64,000 nucleotides of DNA, taken from positions 1 to 64,000 of the forward strand of contig DYFQ01000012.1 of assembly GCA_020725105.1 (NCBI GenBank), read 5' to 3'. The first letter of the stretch is position 1, and each line of letters begins with the position of its first letter. Below, piece after piece: positions 51,441 through 60,026 of the stretch. The translations under genes were made by a program, and so were the position numbers. A model generated the notes under the pieces. That model was not told the origin of the DNA and searched no databases. It saw only the letters and a list, made by a program, of their open reading frames with translations. This DNA is from Symbiobacterium thermophilum (GTDB lineage Bacteria > Bacillota > Sulfobacillia > DYFQ01).

Positions 51441-52166
51441 GTGAACAGGCGGTGGCAATCCGTCCGGACGGTCCACGGGGTGGACTTCAGCGGCGCCAGC
51501 GACGCCGGACGGAAGATCTGGATCGCCAGTGGCGTGGCGGCCGGCAGCGGCCTCCGGGTTGAGACTTGCCGCCGGGCCGAGGCCCTTCCGGACTCTGACC
51601 GCCAGCGGGACCGCTGTGTCGATGGCTTTGTCCGGTCCTTTTCCGCCCGGTACGCGAGCCCGCAAGCTTTCCGTGAAGCTTGCCGGGCGGCCGCCGGCGG
51701 CGCCGAACTGAAGCGCGTCACCGACGTGGAAAGCCGGACGCCCTTCTCCCCCTACAACCTCCGGCTGTACCGCCAGGCCTATTTCGGCACGAGAGACCTG
51801 CTGGCCCCACAGGTCCGGGAGGGCGCCGTCTCGGTCCTTCCCATGCAGCGGCCCGAGCCCGGCCGGCCCCGGCTGATCGAGGTTTGCCCGGCGTCGACGC
51901 TGCGGCGACTCGGCTGCCGCGGGCCGTACAAGGGCCGCGGGACGACCCGGCGCCAGGCCCGGGAGGCCATCCTGGCCAGACTGGAAGAGGAAAGCCTGAC
52001 CCCTCTGGCCCCGGAGCTTCGCCGGGAGGCGGTGAGGGACGTGGAGGGCGACGTGTTGGACAGCGTGGTGGCGGCTCTCGCCGCCTTCCGGGCCCTGGGC
52101 GACCCGGCCGTCCTTCACCCTCCGCCCTCGGAGGCCTGCGCCCAGGAAGGTTACGTGCACGTCTAG
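51441..52166 (+). CDS. DUF429 family protein
   Basis: A 241-residue protein of the DUF429 family, whose fold is related to RNase H-like nucleases. The N-terminal VHGVDFSGASDAGRKIWIA is the family signature with its acidic residue. RTPFSPYNLRLYRQAYFGTR, VLPMQRPEPGRPRLIEVCPA and EGDVLDSVVAALAAFRAL follow the usual order. GTG 51438 and GTG 51441 are both in frame behind a run of G. It precedes the ECF transporter genes by 17 bases. No activity is known. Confidence 0.82.
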   Translation: MNRRWQSVRTVHGVDFSGASDAGRKIWIASGVAAGSGLRVETCRRAEALPDSDRQRDRCVDGFVRSFSARYASPQAFREACRAAAGGAELKRVTDVESRTPFSPYNLRLYRQAYFGTRDLLAPQVREGAVSVLPMQRPEPGRPRLIEVCPASTLRRLGCRGPYKGRGTTRRQAREAILARLEEESLTPLAPELRREAVRDVEGDVLDSVVAALAAFRALGDPAVLHPPPSEACAQEGYVHV

Positions 52167-52183
52167 CTCGAAGAGGCGGGGGT

Positions 52184-53989
52184 ATGGAGCGGGCGGACCT
52201 GACGGAGGCAGCGCAGTTGGCCAGCGTAGACGGTAACTGGGCTATCAAGGCCGACGGGGTTTCCTTCACCTACTCCGGAGCCGGCCGCAAGGCCCTGGAC
52301 GGCCTCAACCTGGCCATCCGGGCGGGGGAGTTCACCGTCATCGCCGGCGCCAGCGGGGCCGGCAAGTCCACTTTCTGCTACTGCTGCAACGGCCTGATCC
52401 CCCACTTCGTCCGGGGGCAACTGGACGGCGACGTCCGTGTTTTCGGCCGTTCCACCGGGAGCAGCAAGATCAACCAGCTGGCGCAGGACGTGGGCCTGGT
52501 GTTCCAGGACTTCGAGGCCCAGCTGTTCTCGACCAACGTCGAACTCGAGGTGGCCTTCGGGCCGGAAAACTTCGCGCTGCCCCGCGAGGAGATCCGCCGC
52601 CGGGTGCGGGAGTCCCTGGCCACGGTGGGCCTGACGGGCCTGGAGCGCCGGGAGCCCGCCACCCTTTCGGGCGGCCAGAAGCAGCGGCTGGCCATTGCTT
52701 CGGTGCTGGCCATGGAGCCCCGCGTCATCGTCATGGACGAGCCCACCACCGACCTGGACCCCGTCGGCAAGGAAGGCGTCTTCCGGGTGGCCCGGCAGCT
52801 CAGGGAGCGGGCCGAGTTCACCATGGTGGTGGCCGAACACGAGACGGAGGAGGCCATCGGGGCCGACCGGGTGGTGGTCCTGGACGGCGGCCGGATCGTG
52901 GCCGACGGATCGCCCCGGGCGGTGCTGGCCCGGGCCGACTGGCTGGAGGAGCTGGGCGTCCAGCCGCTGGGAGCCGCTCAGGTCCTGGCCCGGCTCGGCG
53001 AGCCGGTGGCCCTCACGGTGGAGGAGGCCGCCGCCCGGCTGGCCGACCGGGGCTACCGGATCGACCCGGCGTCCGCCGCCCGGCAGGACGCGGCCGAGGC
53101 GGCCCGGGCGGCGGGCTACGGGGAAGTGGTGCTGGAAGCCCGGGACCTGGCCTACACCTACCCGAACGGGGTGGCCGCCCTGAGCGGCGCCAACCTGTCG
53201 GTACGCCGGGGCGAGTTCGTGGCCGTGGTCGGGCAGAACGGGAGCGGCAAGACCACCCTGGTCAAGCACTTCAACGGGCTGCTCGCCCCGACCGCCGGCG
53301 AGGTGACGGTGCTGGGCAGGCCCACCACCGGCCAGAGCGTGCTGCAACTCGGCCGGTCCGTCGGCTACGTGTTCCAGAACCCGGACCACCAGATCTTCGC
53401 CGAAACGGTTTTTGACGAGGTGGCCTTCGGGCCGCGCAACCACGGGGTGCCCCCCGGCGAGGTGAAGGAGCGCGTGGCGGAGGCCCTGGCGGCCGTGGGG
53501 CTGGCCGGCCGTGACCGGGAGGACCCCTTCGCCATGACCAAGGGGGAGCGGCAGCGGGTGGCGGTGGCGTCGGTGCTGGCCACCCGGCCACACGTCATCG
53601 TCCTGGACGAGCCCACCACGGGCCTGGACTACCGCGAGCAGCGGCGCATGATGGACCTGGTCCGGCGGCTCAACGAGGCCGGCCACACCGTCATCATCGT
53701 CACCCACACCATGTGGGTGGTGGCCGAGTACGCCCACCGGACGGTGGTCGTGAAGGACGGGGCCATCTGGCTGGACGGGCCCACCCGGGCAGTCATGGCC
53801 CGGGAAGAGGAACTGCTGGCCGCCAGCCTGAAGCCGCCCCAGGTGGTGCGGCTGGGCAACCGCCTGGGCCGGGCGTTTCTGTCGGTGGCGGAAGCCGTGC
53901 GGCTGCTGGAGCGGCCGGAGGCCGCCGGCGACGCGGCACCTGACGACGCCGCGCCGGGTCGGGCGGCGGGCCGCGGGGGGCGGGGCTGA
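52184..53989 (+). CDS. Fused energy-coupling factor ATPase (EcfA-EcfA')
   Basis: A 601-residue fusion of the two ATPases of an ECF vitamin/metal transporter. The first half has Walker A GASGAGKSTFCYCCNGLIP, signature LSGGQKQRLAIASVLAMEPR and Walker B VIVMDEPTTDLD. The second has GQNGSGKTTLVKHFNGLL, the altered signature MTKGERQRVAVASVLATRP and VIVLDEPTTGLD. The EcfA-type VFQNPDHQIFAETVFDEVAF (Q-helix region) is present in both. ATG 52184 follows GAGGCGGGGG. EcfT and an S component follow, so the operon encodes a dedicated ECF transporter. Confidence 0.92.
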   Translation: MERADLTEAAQLASVDGNWAIKADGVSFTYSGAGRKALDGLNLAIRAGEFTVIAGASGAGKSTFCYCCNGLIPHFVRGQLDGDVRVFGRSTGSSKINQLAQDVGLVFQDFEAQLFSTNVELEVAFGPENFALPREEIRRRVRESLATVGLTGLERREPATLSGGQKQRLAIASVLAMEPRVIVMDEPTTDLDPVGKEGVFRVARQLRERAEFTMVVAEHETEEAIGADRVVVLDGGRIVADGSPRAVLARADWLEELGVQPLGAAQVLARLGEPVALTVEEAAARLADRGYRIDPASAARQDAAEAARAAGYGEVVLEARDLAYTYPNGVAALSGANLSVRRGEFVAVVGQNGSGKTTLVKHFNGLLAPTAGEVTVLGRPTTGQSVLQLGRSVGYVFQNPDHQIFAETVFDEVAFGPRNHGVPPGEVKERVAEALAAVGLAGRDREDPFAMTKGERQRVAVASVLATRPHVIVLDEPTTGLDYREQRRMMDLVRRLNEAGHTVIIVTHTMWVVAEYAHRTVVVKDGAIWLDGPTRAVMAREEELLAASLKPPQVVRLGNRLGRAFLSVAEAVRLLERPEAAGDAAPDDAAPGRAAGRGGRG

Positions 53990-53992
53990 GCC

Positions 53993-54775
53993 GTGGACAT
54001 CTACCTCTACGTCGAGGCCGACACCCCGTTGCACCGCCTGGACCCGCGGGCCAAGATGCTCATGCTCCTGGCGCTCTTGCTCATGGCGGTGGCCGTCGAC
54101 CACCCCGTGCTGCCCGGCGGCCTCTTTTTGCTGGTGCTGGTCCTGGCCCACGTGGGGCGCGCCTGGCGGTCGCTGCGCCGGGTGAGGACGCTGCTCTTCA
54201 TCATCGGGGTCTTCTCCACCGTCACCTGGTCGCTGTTTGCCCGGGGCGAGACGCCGCTCTTCGGCCCGGTGCAAGTGGAGGCCCTGCTGTACGGCATCGG
54301 GACCGGCTTCAAGCTGGTTTCCACCATCGCCGGCAGCGTGGTCTTCCTGGCCACCACCAAGAACGAGGAGATCGCCACCGGGCTCATCAGGATCGGGGTG
54401 CCGTACCCGGTCGCCTTTGCCTTTTCGACCGCGCTGAGGCTCGTACCGACCTTCGTCGGCGCCGGAGTCACCATCATCCAGGCCCAGAAGTCCCGCGGCC
54501 TCGACGTCGAGTCGGGCGGCTTCTTCCAGCGGCTGCGCAAGCACCTGCCGCTGATGGTGCCGGTTTTCGCCGCCGCCATCCGCTCCACCAACCAGCTGGC
54601 CATGGCGCTGGAGGCCAAGGGCTTCGGGGCCCGGCCTGTCCGCACCTACTACCTGCACCTGGAGTTCCGTCCGGCCGACTGGATCACCGCCGCCACCGGC
54701 GCGGCGCTGGTGGTCACCGCCCTGTACCTGCGGCTCTTCAGCGACGCGCTGCGGATTCCAGGCCTCATCCGCTGA
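53993..54775 (+). CDS. ecfT: Energy-coupling factor transmembrane protein EcfT
   Basis: A 260-residue transmembrane subunit of the ECF module. After DTPLHRLDPRAKMLMLLAL, about five or six transmembrane segments are visible. The coupling-helix signature near the C-terminus appears as KSRGLDVESG and ALEAKGFGARPVRTYY, corresponding to the two Ala-Arg-Gly-type motifs that contact EcfA. GTG 53993 lies three bases after the ATPase gene. Confidence 0.9.
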   Translation: MDIYLYVEADTPLHRLDPRAKMLMLLALLLMAVAVDHPVLPGGLFLLVLVLAHVGRAWRSLRRVRTLLFIIGVFSTVTWSLFARGETPLFGPVQVEALLYGIGTGFKLVSTIAGSVVFLATTKNEEIATGLIRIGVPYPVAFAFSTALRLVPTFVGAGVTIIQAQKSRGLDVESGGFFQRLRKHLPLMVPVFAAAIRSTNQLAMALEAKGFGARPVRTYYLHLEFRPADWITAATGAALVVTALYLRLFSDALRIPGLIR

Positions 54776-54922
54776 GGGCCGGGCGCCGGATGCCGCGCTC
54801 CCGATGTCAGGCTGGCCCGTGGCCGCGCGGCGCGGGCACGACGGGAAACGGCAGGAAACGCCGGCCCGTTGGCCAACTCATGGACCGCAAAGACAACTTC
54901 GACGAAAGGAGCGTTGAACCCG

Positions 54923-55774
54923 GTGAAAGAGTTACTGACCATGTGGCGGCACACCCGGATGATCATCCTGGTGGCGCTGACGGCCGCGGTCTACGCCGCC
55001 GTCCTCATCCCGTTCAAGGCCATCCCGCTGATCCCGGGCATCACCGAGATCCGGGTGGCCCAGATCATCCCGCCCGTCGCGTCGCTTCTCTTCGGGCCGG
55101 CCGCCGCGTGGGGGACCGCCATCGGCAACCTCATCGGCGACCTCTTCGGCACCTTCGGTCCCGGCAGCTTCTTCGGCTTCATCGGCAACTTCTTCCTGGG
55201 CTTCATCCCGTACGCCCTCTGGGGCCGGCTGGGCTTTCTGTCCTCGGGGCAGGAACCGGCGATGAGGAACAGCCGCCAGGTGGTGGAGTTCGTCGCCGTT
55301 GTGCTGGTCTCGGCCGTGGCCTGCGCCGTCATCATCGCCTGGGGCCTGGAGGTGCTGGGACTCCTGCCCTTCGCGGTGCTGGGCAACATCATCACCCTGA
55401 ATAACTTCATCTTCCCGGCCATTGTCGGGCCGATTCTGCTGGGCCTGCTCTACGGTCGGGTCAAGCGGTGGGGTCTCCTCTGGACCCAGATCATGCCCGC
55501 CGAGGACATCAGCACCGGCCGCGGCACCGTCGGGACCGGCCTGGCCATCGTGGGCAGCTTCGGCGCCTACGTGCTGGGCAACTGGATCTCCATCAGCGGC
55601 GGCGCGCTACCGTTCGCCGCCGGCTTTGGCCAGTTCGGTGATCCCGCGGTGGTGGGCAAGGCCAGCCTGGTGTGGGCCCTGGCCCCGTTCATGCTGGCGT
55701 TGCTCCTGGCGCTGTTCCTCTGTCGCCCCCGGACCGACCTGGCGGCCTCGGCGGAGCGGGGAATGGCCGCCTAG
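54923..55774 (+). CDS. ECF transporter S component (QueT-like), substrate unknown
   Basis: A 283-residue polytopic membrane protein behind EcfT. AVYAAVLIPFKAIPLIPG, then IRVAQIIPPVASLLFGPAAA and GNLIGDLFGTFGPGS fit the S-component pattern of QueT and related vitamin or precursor carriers, but I cannot name the substrate. At 283 residues it is longer than most S components (about 180-200). GTG 54923 follows AAAGGAG. No vitamin riboswitch was found upstream. Confidence 0.7.
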   Translation: MKELLTMWRHTRMIILVALTAAVYAAVLIPFKAIPLIPGITEIRVAQIIPPVASLLFGPAAAWGTAIGNLIGDLFGTFGPGSFFGFIGNFFLGFIPYALWGRLGFLSSGQEPAMRNSRQVVEFVAVVLVSAVACAVIIAWGLEVLGLLPFAVLGNIITLNNFIFPAIVGPILLGLLYGRVKRWGLLWTQIMPAEDISTGRGTVGTGLAIVGSFGAYVLGNWISISGGALPFAAGFGQFGDPAVVGKASLVWALAPFMLALLLALFLCRPRTDLAASAERGMAA

Positions 55775-55850
55775 CGACACGGTTGCGGCCACGTTGGGCC
55801 GGAGCCCGACCTGAGAAGGGCAAGGGCGGAGGCCCGGGAAAGGCGAGGAC

Positions 55851-55877
55851 GGAGGCCCGCCGCTCAGGCGGGCCTCC
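55851..55877 (+). terminator. Hairpin after the ECF operon
   Basis: GGAGGCCCGCC (55851-55861) and GGCGGGCCTCC (55867-55877) form a perfect 11-bp stem around GCTCA. It lies 77 bases after the S-component stop. The following bases are not T-rich. Confidence 0.45.
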
Positions 55878-55889
55878 CGACTGCCGGCC

Positions 55890-56069
55890 GTGGCCAAGCT
55901 CGACCGTGGTCCCAGACCAGGGAGGTTGCCGGAGGTCCACCGGTGGGCCGTGGAGCAAGGCGCCACCGAGGTGCGGTTGAACGTCTGGGAGTTCAACGCG
56001 GGGGCGGTGGCCTTTTACGAGGCGCCGGGTTACCGGACCCTCAAGCGGACGCCCGTCCGCGAACTGTAG
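55890..56069 (+). pseudogene. C-terminal fragment of a GNAT acetyltransferase
   Basis: From GTG 55890 the frame gives about 59 residues. VHRWAVEQGATEVRLNVWEF, then NAGAVAFYEAPGYRTLKRTP, is the C-terminal end of a GNAT acetyltransferase with the AxxFYExxGY signature. The acetyl-CoA-binding half (R/Q-x-x-G-x-G/A) is missing, and the leading 15 residues do not match. It lies between the ECF operon terminator and ahcY and is most likely a relic. Confidence 0.55.
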
Positions 56070-56150
56070 GTCCGGCAGGTGCGCCGGATGGGGCGGCCGA
56101 ACCCCGACCGGGAAGCCTGTTCGCACCTGGCGCGAAGGGAGGCGGGCGCG

Positions 56151-57419
56151 GTGACGGAGTCCAAGGTTGCCCGGTCGAGCCTGCGCGATCCGTCCCTGGC
56201 CCCCGAGGGACACCTGAAGCTGGACTGGGCCGGCCGGCACATGCCCGTGCTCAACGAGATACGGGCCGAGTTCGAAGCCGGCCGCCCCCTGGCCGGCCGC
56301 CGGCTGGCCATGTGCCTGCACCTGGAAGCCAAGACGGCGTATCTGGCCACCGTCTTTCTGGCCGGCGGGGCCGAGGTCGTCGTCTGCGGCTCCAACCCCC
56401 TCTCGACCCAGGACGACGTCTGCGCCGCCCTGGCCGAGCGGGGGGTGACGGTCCACGCCTGGCACAATGCCACCCCCGAGGAGTACCGGGAGCACCTCAA
56501 CCGGGTGCTGGATACCCGGCCCGACCTCATCCTGGACGACGGCGCCGACCTGGTGACGGCGCTGCACACCCAGCGCCGGGACCAGCTGGGTGAGATCATC
56601 GGGGGCAGTGAGGAGACCACCACCGGCGTCCTGCGGCTGAAGGCGATGGCCGACGAAGGGGCGCTGGCCTTTCCCATGTTCGCGGTGAACGACGCCTACA
56701 TGAAGCACCTCTTCGACAACCGCTACGGCACCGGCCAGTCCGCCTGGGACGGGATCATGCGCACCACCAACCTGACGGTGGCCGGAAAGACGGCGGTGGT
56801 GGCCGGCTACGGCTGGTGCGGCAAGGGGCTGGCCATGCGGGCCCGGGGGCTGGGGGCGCGGGTCGTCGTCACCGAGGTGGACCCCATTGCCGCCAACGAA
56901 GCGCTCATGGAAGGCTTCGAGGTCATGCCCATGGTCCGGGCGGCCGCCCGGGCCGACTTCATCGTCACCGCCACCGGCTGCGAAGGGGTCGTCCGGGCCG
57001 AGCACTACGAGGTGATGAAGGACGGCTGCGTGCTGGCCAACGCCGGCCACTTCGACGTGGAGCTGTCCAGGCCCGACCTGGAGCGGGCGGCGGGCCGGCC
57101 CCGCCGGGTCCGCAAGAACGTGGACGAGTACCGCTTCCCCGACGGCCGGAGGGTGTACCTCCTGGCCGAGGGCCGCCTGGTGAACCTGGCCGCCGGCGAC
57201 GGCCACCCGGCGGAGATCATGGACCTGGCCTTCGCCGTGCAGGCCCTGGCCCAGCAGCACCTGGTGGAGCGGGCGTGGAAGCTGCCGAGAACCGTCCTGC
57301 CCGTCCCCCGCGAGATCGATCTGCGGGTGGCCGAACTGCGGTTGCGTGCCCTGGGTGTGTCCATCGACCGGCTCACGCCGGAGCAGGAGGCCTACCTCCG
57401 GTCGTGGCGGCCGGAGTAG
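56151..57419 (+). CDS. ahcY: Adenosylhomocysteinase (S-adenosyl-L-homocysteine hydrolase)
   Basis: A 422-residue NAD-dependent enzyme that splits S-adenosylhomocysteine to adenosine and homocysteine; in some archaea the homologue uses S-inosylhomocysteine. MCLHLEAKTAYLATVFLAGG, GSNPLSTQDDV and DDGADLV lie in the substrate domain. The NAD-binding site is VVAGYGWCGKGLAMRARGLG, and NAGHFDVE and LVNLAAGDGHPAEIMDLAFA complete the match. GTG 56151 follows GGGAGG. An M42 aminopeptidase follows. Confidence 0.93.
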   Translation: MTESKVARSSLRDPSLAPEGHLKLDWAGRHMPVLNEIRAEFEAGRPLAGRRLAMCLHLEAKTAYLATVFLAGGAEVVVCGSNPLSTQDDVCAALAERGVTVHAWHNATPEEYREHLNRVLDTRPDLILDDGADLVTALHTQRRDQLGEIIGGSEETTTGVLRLKAMADEGALAFPMFAVNDAYMKHLFDNRYGTGQSAWDGIMRTTNLTVAGKTAVVAGYGWCGKGLAMRARGLGARVVVTEVDPIAANEALMEGFEVMPMVRAAARADFIVTATGCEGVVRAEHYEVMKDGCVLANAGHFDVELSRPDLERAAGRPRRVRKNVDEYRFPDGRRVYLLAEGRLVNLAAGDGHPAEIMDLAFAVQALAQQHLVERAWKLPRTVLPVPREIDLRVAELRLRALGVSIDRLTPEQEAYLRSWRPE

Positions 57420-57471
57420 ACGCCGCCGAATCCCCGCCGAGGAGGTGACGGCCCGCCCGGGCGGGCTCGAG

Positions 57472-58584
57472 ATGGACCAGCTGGACCAGCAAACCTTTGA
57501 CGCCGAGTTCGTTCCCCTGCTGGCCGAGTTGACCGCGCTTGACGGGCTTGCGGGCCACGAGCAACCGGTGGTCCGCCGGCTGGCGGAACTTCTGTCGCCC
57601 CACGCCGACCGGCTCACCGTGGACCACATGGGAAACCTGTACGCTACCCGGACCGGCCGGGGACCCGGCCCGACGGTGATGATCGTGCCTCACTGCGACG
57701 AGATCGGGCTGGTGGTCCGCCACGTGGAGCCCGGCGGGTTCTTGCGGGTGGAGCGGGTCGGCGGCGTCTCCGAGGCGTGGCTGCCGGGCACCCGGGTCAG
57801 GGTGGCGGGCCACCTGGGTGTGGTCGGGGTCAAGGCCGGCCACTTCCAGACCGAGGAGGACCGGCGGCGGGTCAGTTCCCTTGACGAGCTATACGTCGAC
57901 GTGGGCGCGTCGGGCGCCGAGGAGGTGGCGGCGCTGGGCATCGGGGTGGGCAGCCCCGTGGTCCCCGCCGCCGAACTGGCCGTGTTCTCCGGCGGCCGGC
58001 GGGTGACCGGTAAGGCCCTGGACAACCGGATCGGCTGCGCGCTGCTGGTCATGCTCTTCCGCCACCTGGCGGCGCCGGACCTCGCCGGCACCCTGGTGGG
58101 GGTGGTCGCGGTCCAGGAAGAGGTCGGGCTCCGGGGGGCGCAGGTGTCGGCGTTCCGGGTGAAGCCCGATTACGCCCTGGCGGTGGACACCATTCCCTGC
58201 GGGGGCACGCCCGACGTGCCGGTCACCGCCTCGCCCGCGGTCATCGGGCGGGGCCCGGTGATTCCCCTGGCCGCCCACTCGCTCGTGCAGCGGTTCTTCA
58301 TCCACCCCGGCGTCAGGGCGATGCTGGAGGGGCTGGCGGCCGCGGAGGGTATCCCGTGCCAGCCGGCCGTGTTCCGGGGCGTGTCCAACGACTCCGCCGC
58401 CATCGCCCAGGCGGGGGAGGGGGTGCCGGCGGGGTCGGTGTGCATCCCGCGGCGCTACTCCCACTCGCCGGCGGAAACGGCCGACCCGGGCGATTGCTAC
58501 CACGCCTTCCGCCTGCTCGAGGCGGTGGTGCGGACCAACGGCCCCGACCGGCGCTTCGACTTCCTAGCCGGAGGCACGAACTGA
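57472..58584 (+). CDS. M42 family metalloaminopeptidase
   Basis: A 370-residue dinuclear-metal aminopeptidase of the M42 family (TET/FrvX/YsdC type). The metal and catalytic residues are visible: His/Asp in VPHCDEIGLV, Asp in GKALDNRIGC, the Glu pair in VAVQEEVGLRGAQ, Asp in LAVDTIPCGG and the final His in RRYSHSPAE. GHEQPVVRRLAELL at the N-terminus is usual. ATG 57472 is taken; a GTG at 57445 is an in-frame alternative. The last 45 codons (58432-58565) are repeated exactly 1402 bases downstream. Confidence 0.9.
   Translation: MDQLDQQTFDAEFVPLLAELTALDGLAGHEQPVVRRLAELLSPHADRLTVDHMGNLYATRTGRGPGPTVMIVPHCDEIGLVVRHVEPGGFLRVERVGGVSEAWLPGTRVRVAGHLGVVGVKAGHFQTEEDRRRVSSLDELYVDVGASGAEEVAALGIGVGSPVVPAAELAVFSGGRRVTGKALDNRIGCALLVMLFRHLAAPDLAGTLVGVVAVQEEVGLRGAQVSAFRVKPDYALAVDTIPCGGTPDVPVTASPAVIGRGPVIPLAAHSLVQRFFIHPGVRAMLEGLAAAEGIPCQPAVFRGVSNDSAAIAQAGEGVPAGSVCIPRRYSHSPAETADPGDCYHAFRLLEAVVRTNGPDRRFDFLAGGTN
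58432..58565 (+). repeat. Direct repeat, copy 1 (within the M42 gene end)
   Basis: These 134 bases are identical to 59834-59967, at a constant offset of 1402. Copy 1 is inside the intact M42 gene and encodes the region of YSHSPAE to RRFDF. Weaker similarity extends upstream to about 58393. Confidence 0.9.
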
Positions 58585-58655
58585 TGGGCAGTCACTTGCT
58601 CCGGCGGCCGGAAACCGTTGGGTACCTTGAGCATCAGGATCAGCCGCTGCAGCTA

Positions 58656-59093
58656 TCACCTTGGCGGGTGCGGGGTGAGTTCAAGCGTCTCCTTTCGCCC
58701 CAGCCACTCCACCGTCACCTGAATGGTCATTGTGGTATCCGGGGCCCGTAACAAGTGAGCGCCGTATTGGTTGCCCATTGAGGACACCTGAAGCAGGCCC
58801 TCACTGTTCAGGGGCATCGTGCCGGCTGCCGAGTGGCCGATCATCTCGTAGGACCAGCGGATCATGTCCGGTCTTGGCTCCCCGGCTGCATCCTTGTAGG
58901 CGAGAACCATCTTCCGGTCGACCCACGTCGCGTTCCCGACCGTAAAAAAGGTCAGCTCCATACGGGCCGTCCAATGGTGACTTTCCCCGTAGAACACCGC
59001 GGAATCCCGGTTCGCCCGGTTGACCAAGGTGTAGGTAAGGCTCGCCGCGGCGACCAGGGCCAGGAGACCAGCCAGCCAAAGTTTCCGGGTCAT
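58656..59093 (-). CDS. Uncharacterised protein with N-terminal membrane anchor
   Basis: I do not recognise this gene. It encodes 145 residues: a basic start (MTRKLW), a transmembrane or signal-anchor helix (LAGLLALVAAASLTYTLV), and about 110 extracytoplasmic residues with MELTFFTVGNATWVDRKMVL and MTIQVTVEWLGRKETLELTP, which look like beta-sandwich strands. The ATG at 59093 is taken because the helix starts there, although GGAGGG is 15 bases away. It lies inside the DNA enclosed by the 134-bp direct repeats and is less GC-rich than its surroundings. Confidence 0.6.
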   Translation of the reverse strand: MTRKLWLAGLLALVAAASLTYTLVNRANRDSAVFYGESHHWTARMELTFFTVGNATWVDRKMVLAYKDAAGEPRPDMIRWSYEMIGHSAAGTMPLNSEGLLQVSSMGNQYGAHLLRAPDTTMTIQVTVEWLGRKETLELTPHPPR

Positions 59094-59456
59094 CTTCGGA
59101 TTCGGAATCCCTCCAAAACCCTCCAAAAGGCCAATTCGTTGTAGACACAACGGGGACAAGCGACATCTATTGTCTGGCGCTGACTGCCTTGCTTGGATGC
59201 CATCTGGTTCTACATTACGCTCCCGGCCCACGCCGGAACAGACTCAGCCCGCAGCTTGCCTTCTAAGCGGACCAGTAGCCCAACGCTGCTAGCGCCGATT
59301 CGCCCTGGCCGCGGACCCCTCTTGCCTTTAGGTCCGGTTGCTGCACCTGGCTGGCGTGAGGGCTTCCGCCATGAAGTCGGCCGCGTGCTGGTCACCAGGT
59401 CAGAAGCAGCCGGGTCGCCCCAGCGGCTTCCAATACCACCTAGCCTGACGACCGTG
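59094..59456. other. Non-coding stretch inside the repeated region
   Basis: About 360 bases of lower GC content with no convincing gene. Open frames on both strands lack ribosome binding sites and recognisable sequence. GTTGT-GTCT-ACAAC (about 59136-59149) is a small inverted repeat upstream of the minus-strand gene at 58656-59093. Confidence 0.35.
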
Positions 59457-59793
59457 TTACCCTGTGGTGCAAGGGCCGGTGCCCGAAGACCACTGGTTGA
59501 TGAACTCATCGGTCCAGCTACTTGAGCCCCTGGTGATCTTGACCCAGGCTGCCCTTCCGAGGTGATAACCTAACCCGGACCAGACAGGTAACCACTCTGT
59601 GGGAGCAGTGTAAGAATAGGAGTTCAGCGAGGGGTACCGGTCGGTGCTATATTGACGGCAGAGCCGTTCCGTGGTCAGGCCAGCCTGCCCGAGCGTGACC
59701 TTACGGTCGGACAGCGTATAGCTGGAGTCGTAGACCTTCCAACCTCTGACGCGGCCAAGCGGGTACGCGAGCCGTGATCCAGGGTGGGGCTGC
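59457..59793 (-). pseudogene. 5'-truncated unknown gene ending at the repeat junction
   Basis: On the minus strand the frame ending at TAA 59457-59459 is open for over 110 codons upstream to the repeat copy, yet has no ATG, GTG or TTG. It reads in part WKVYDSSYTLSDRKVTLGQA, RYPSLNSYSYTAPTEWLPVW, HLGRAAWVKITRGSSSWTDE and FINQWSSGTG. The Ser/Tyr/Trp-rich composition and lower GC suggest the C-terminal part of a secreted protein. Upstream of about 59793 the frame runs into the antisense of the M42 copy, so the 5' end was lost there. Confidence 0.5.
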
Positions 59794-59794
59794 G

Positions 59795-59980
59795 GGGGCG
59801 GCCATCGCCCGGGCCGGTGAGGGTGTGCCGGCCGGGTCGGTGTGCATCCCGCGGCGCTACTCCCACTCGCCGGCGGAAACGGCCGACCCGGGCGATTGCT
59901 ACCACGCCTTCCGCCTGCTCGAGGCGGTGGTGCGGACCAACGGCCCCGACCGGCGCTTCGACTTCCTCGTCGGAGACTTG
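59795..59980 (+). pseudogene. Duplicated C-terminal fragment of the M42 aminopeptidase gene
   Basis: This segment encodes a second copy of the end of the M42 protein (from AIARAGEGVPAG through SPAETADPGDCYHAFRLLEA to RRFDFLV). It lacks the other metal ligands and about 310 N-terminal residues, so it cannot function. The core 59834-59967 is identical to the intact gene, and the flanks have diverged. Confidence 0.85.
59834..59967 (+). repeat. Direct repeat, copy 2
   Basis: Identical to 58432-58565 over 134 bases. Copies 1 and 2 bound the unknown DNA between the M42 gene and the small membrane-protein gene. A weaker second similarity links 58608-58650 with 60190-60230, within the next minus-strand gene, so the duplicated unit once included more. 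Confidence 0.9.
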
Positions 59981-60026
59981 GTGGGGCGCCGCGCGGCCCC
60001 CGGCGCGGCCGGGGGGCCCGGCCGGG

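Noticed and set aside
59193-59525. 110-codon plus-strand frame in the repeat-bounded region
   Set aside because: No ribosome binding site and no recognisable sequence; the opposite strand has the more protein-like start-less frame.
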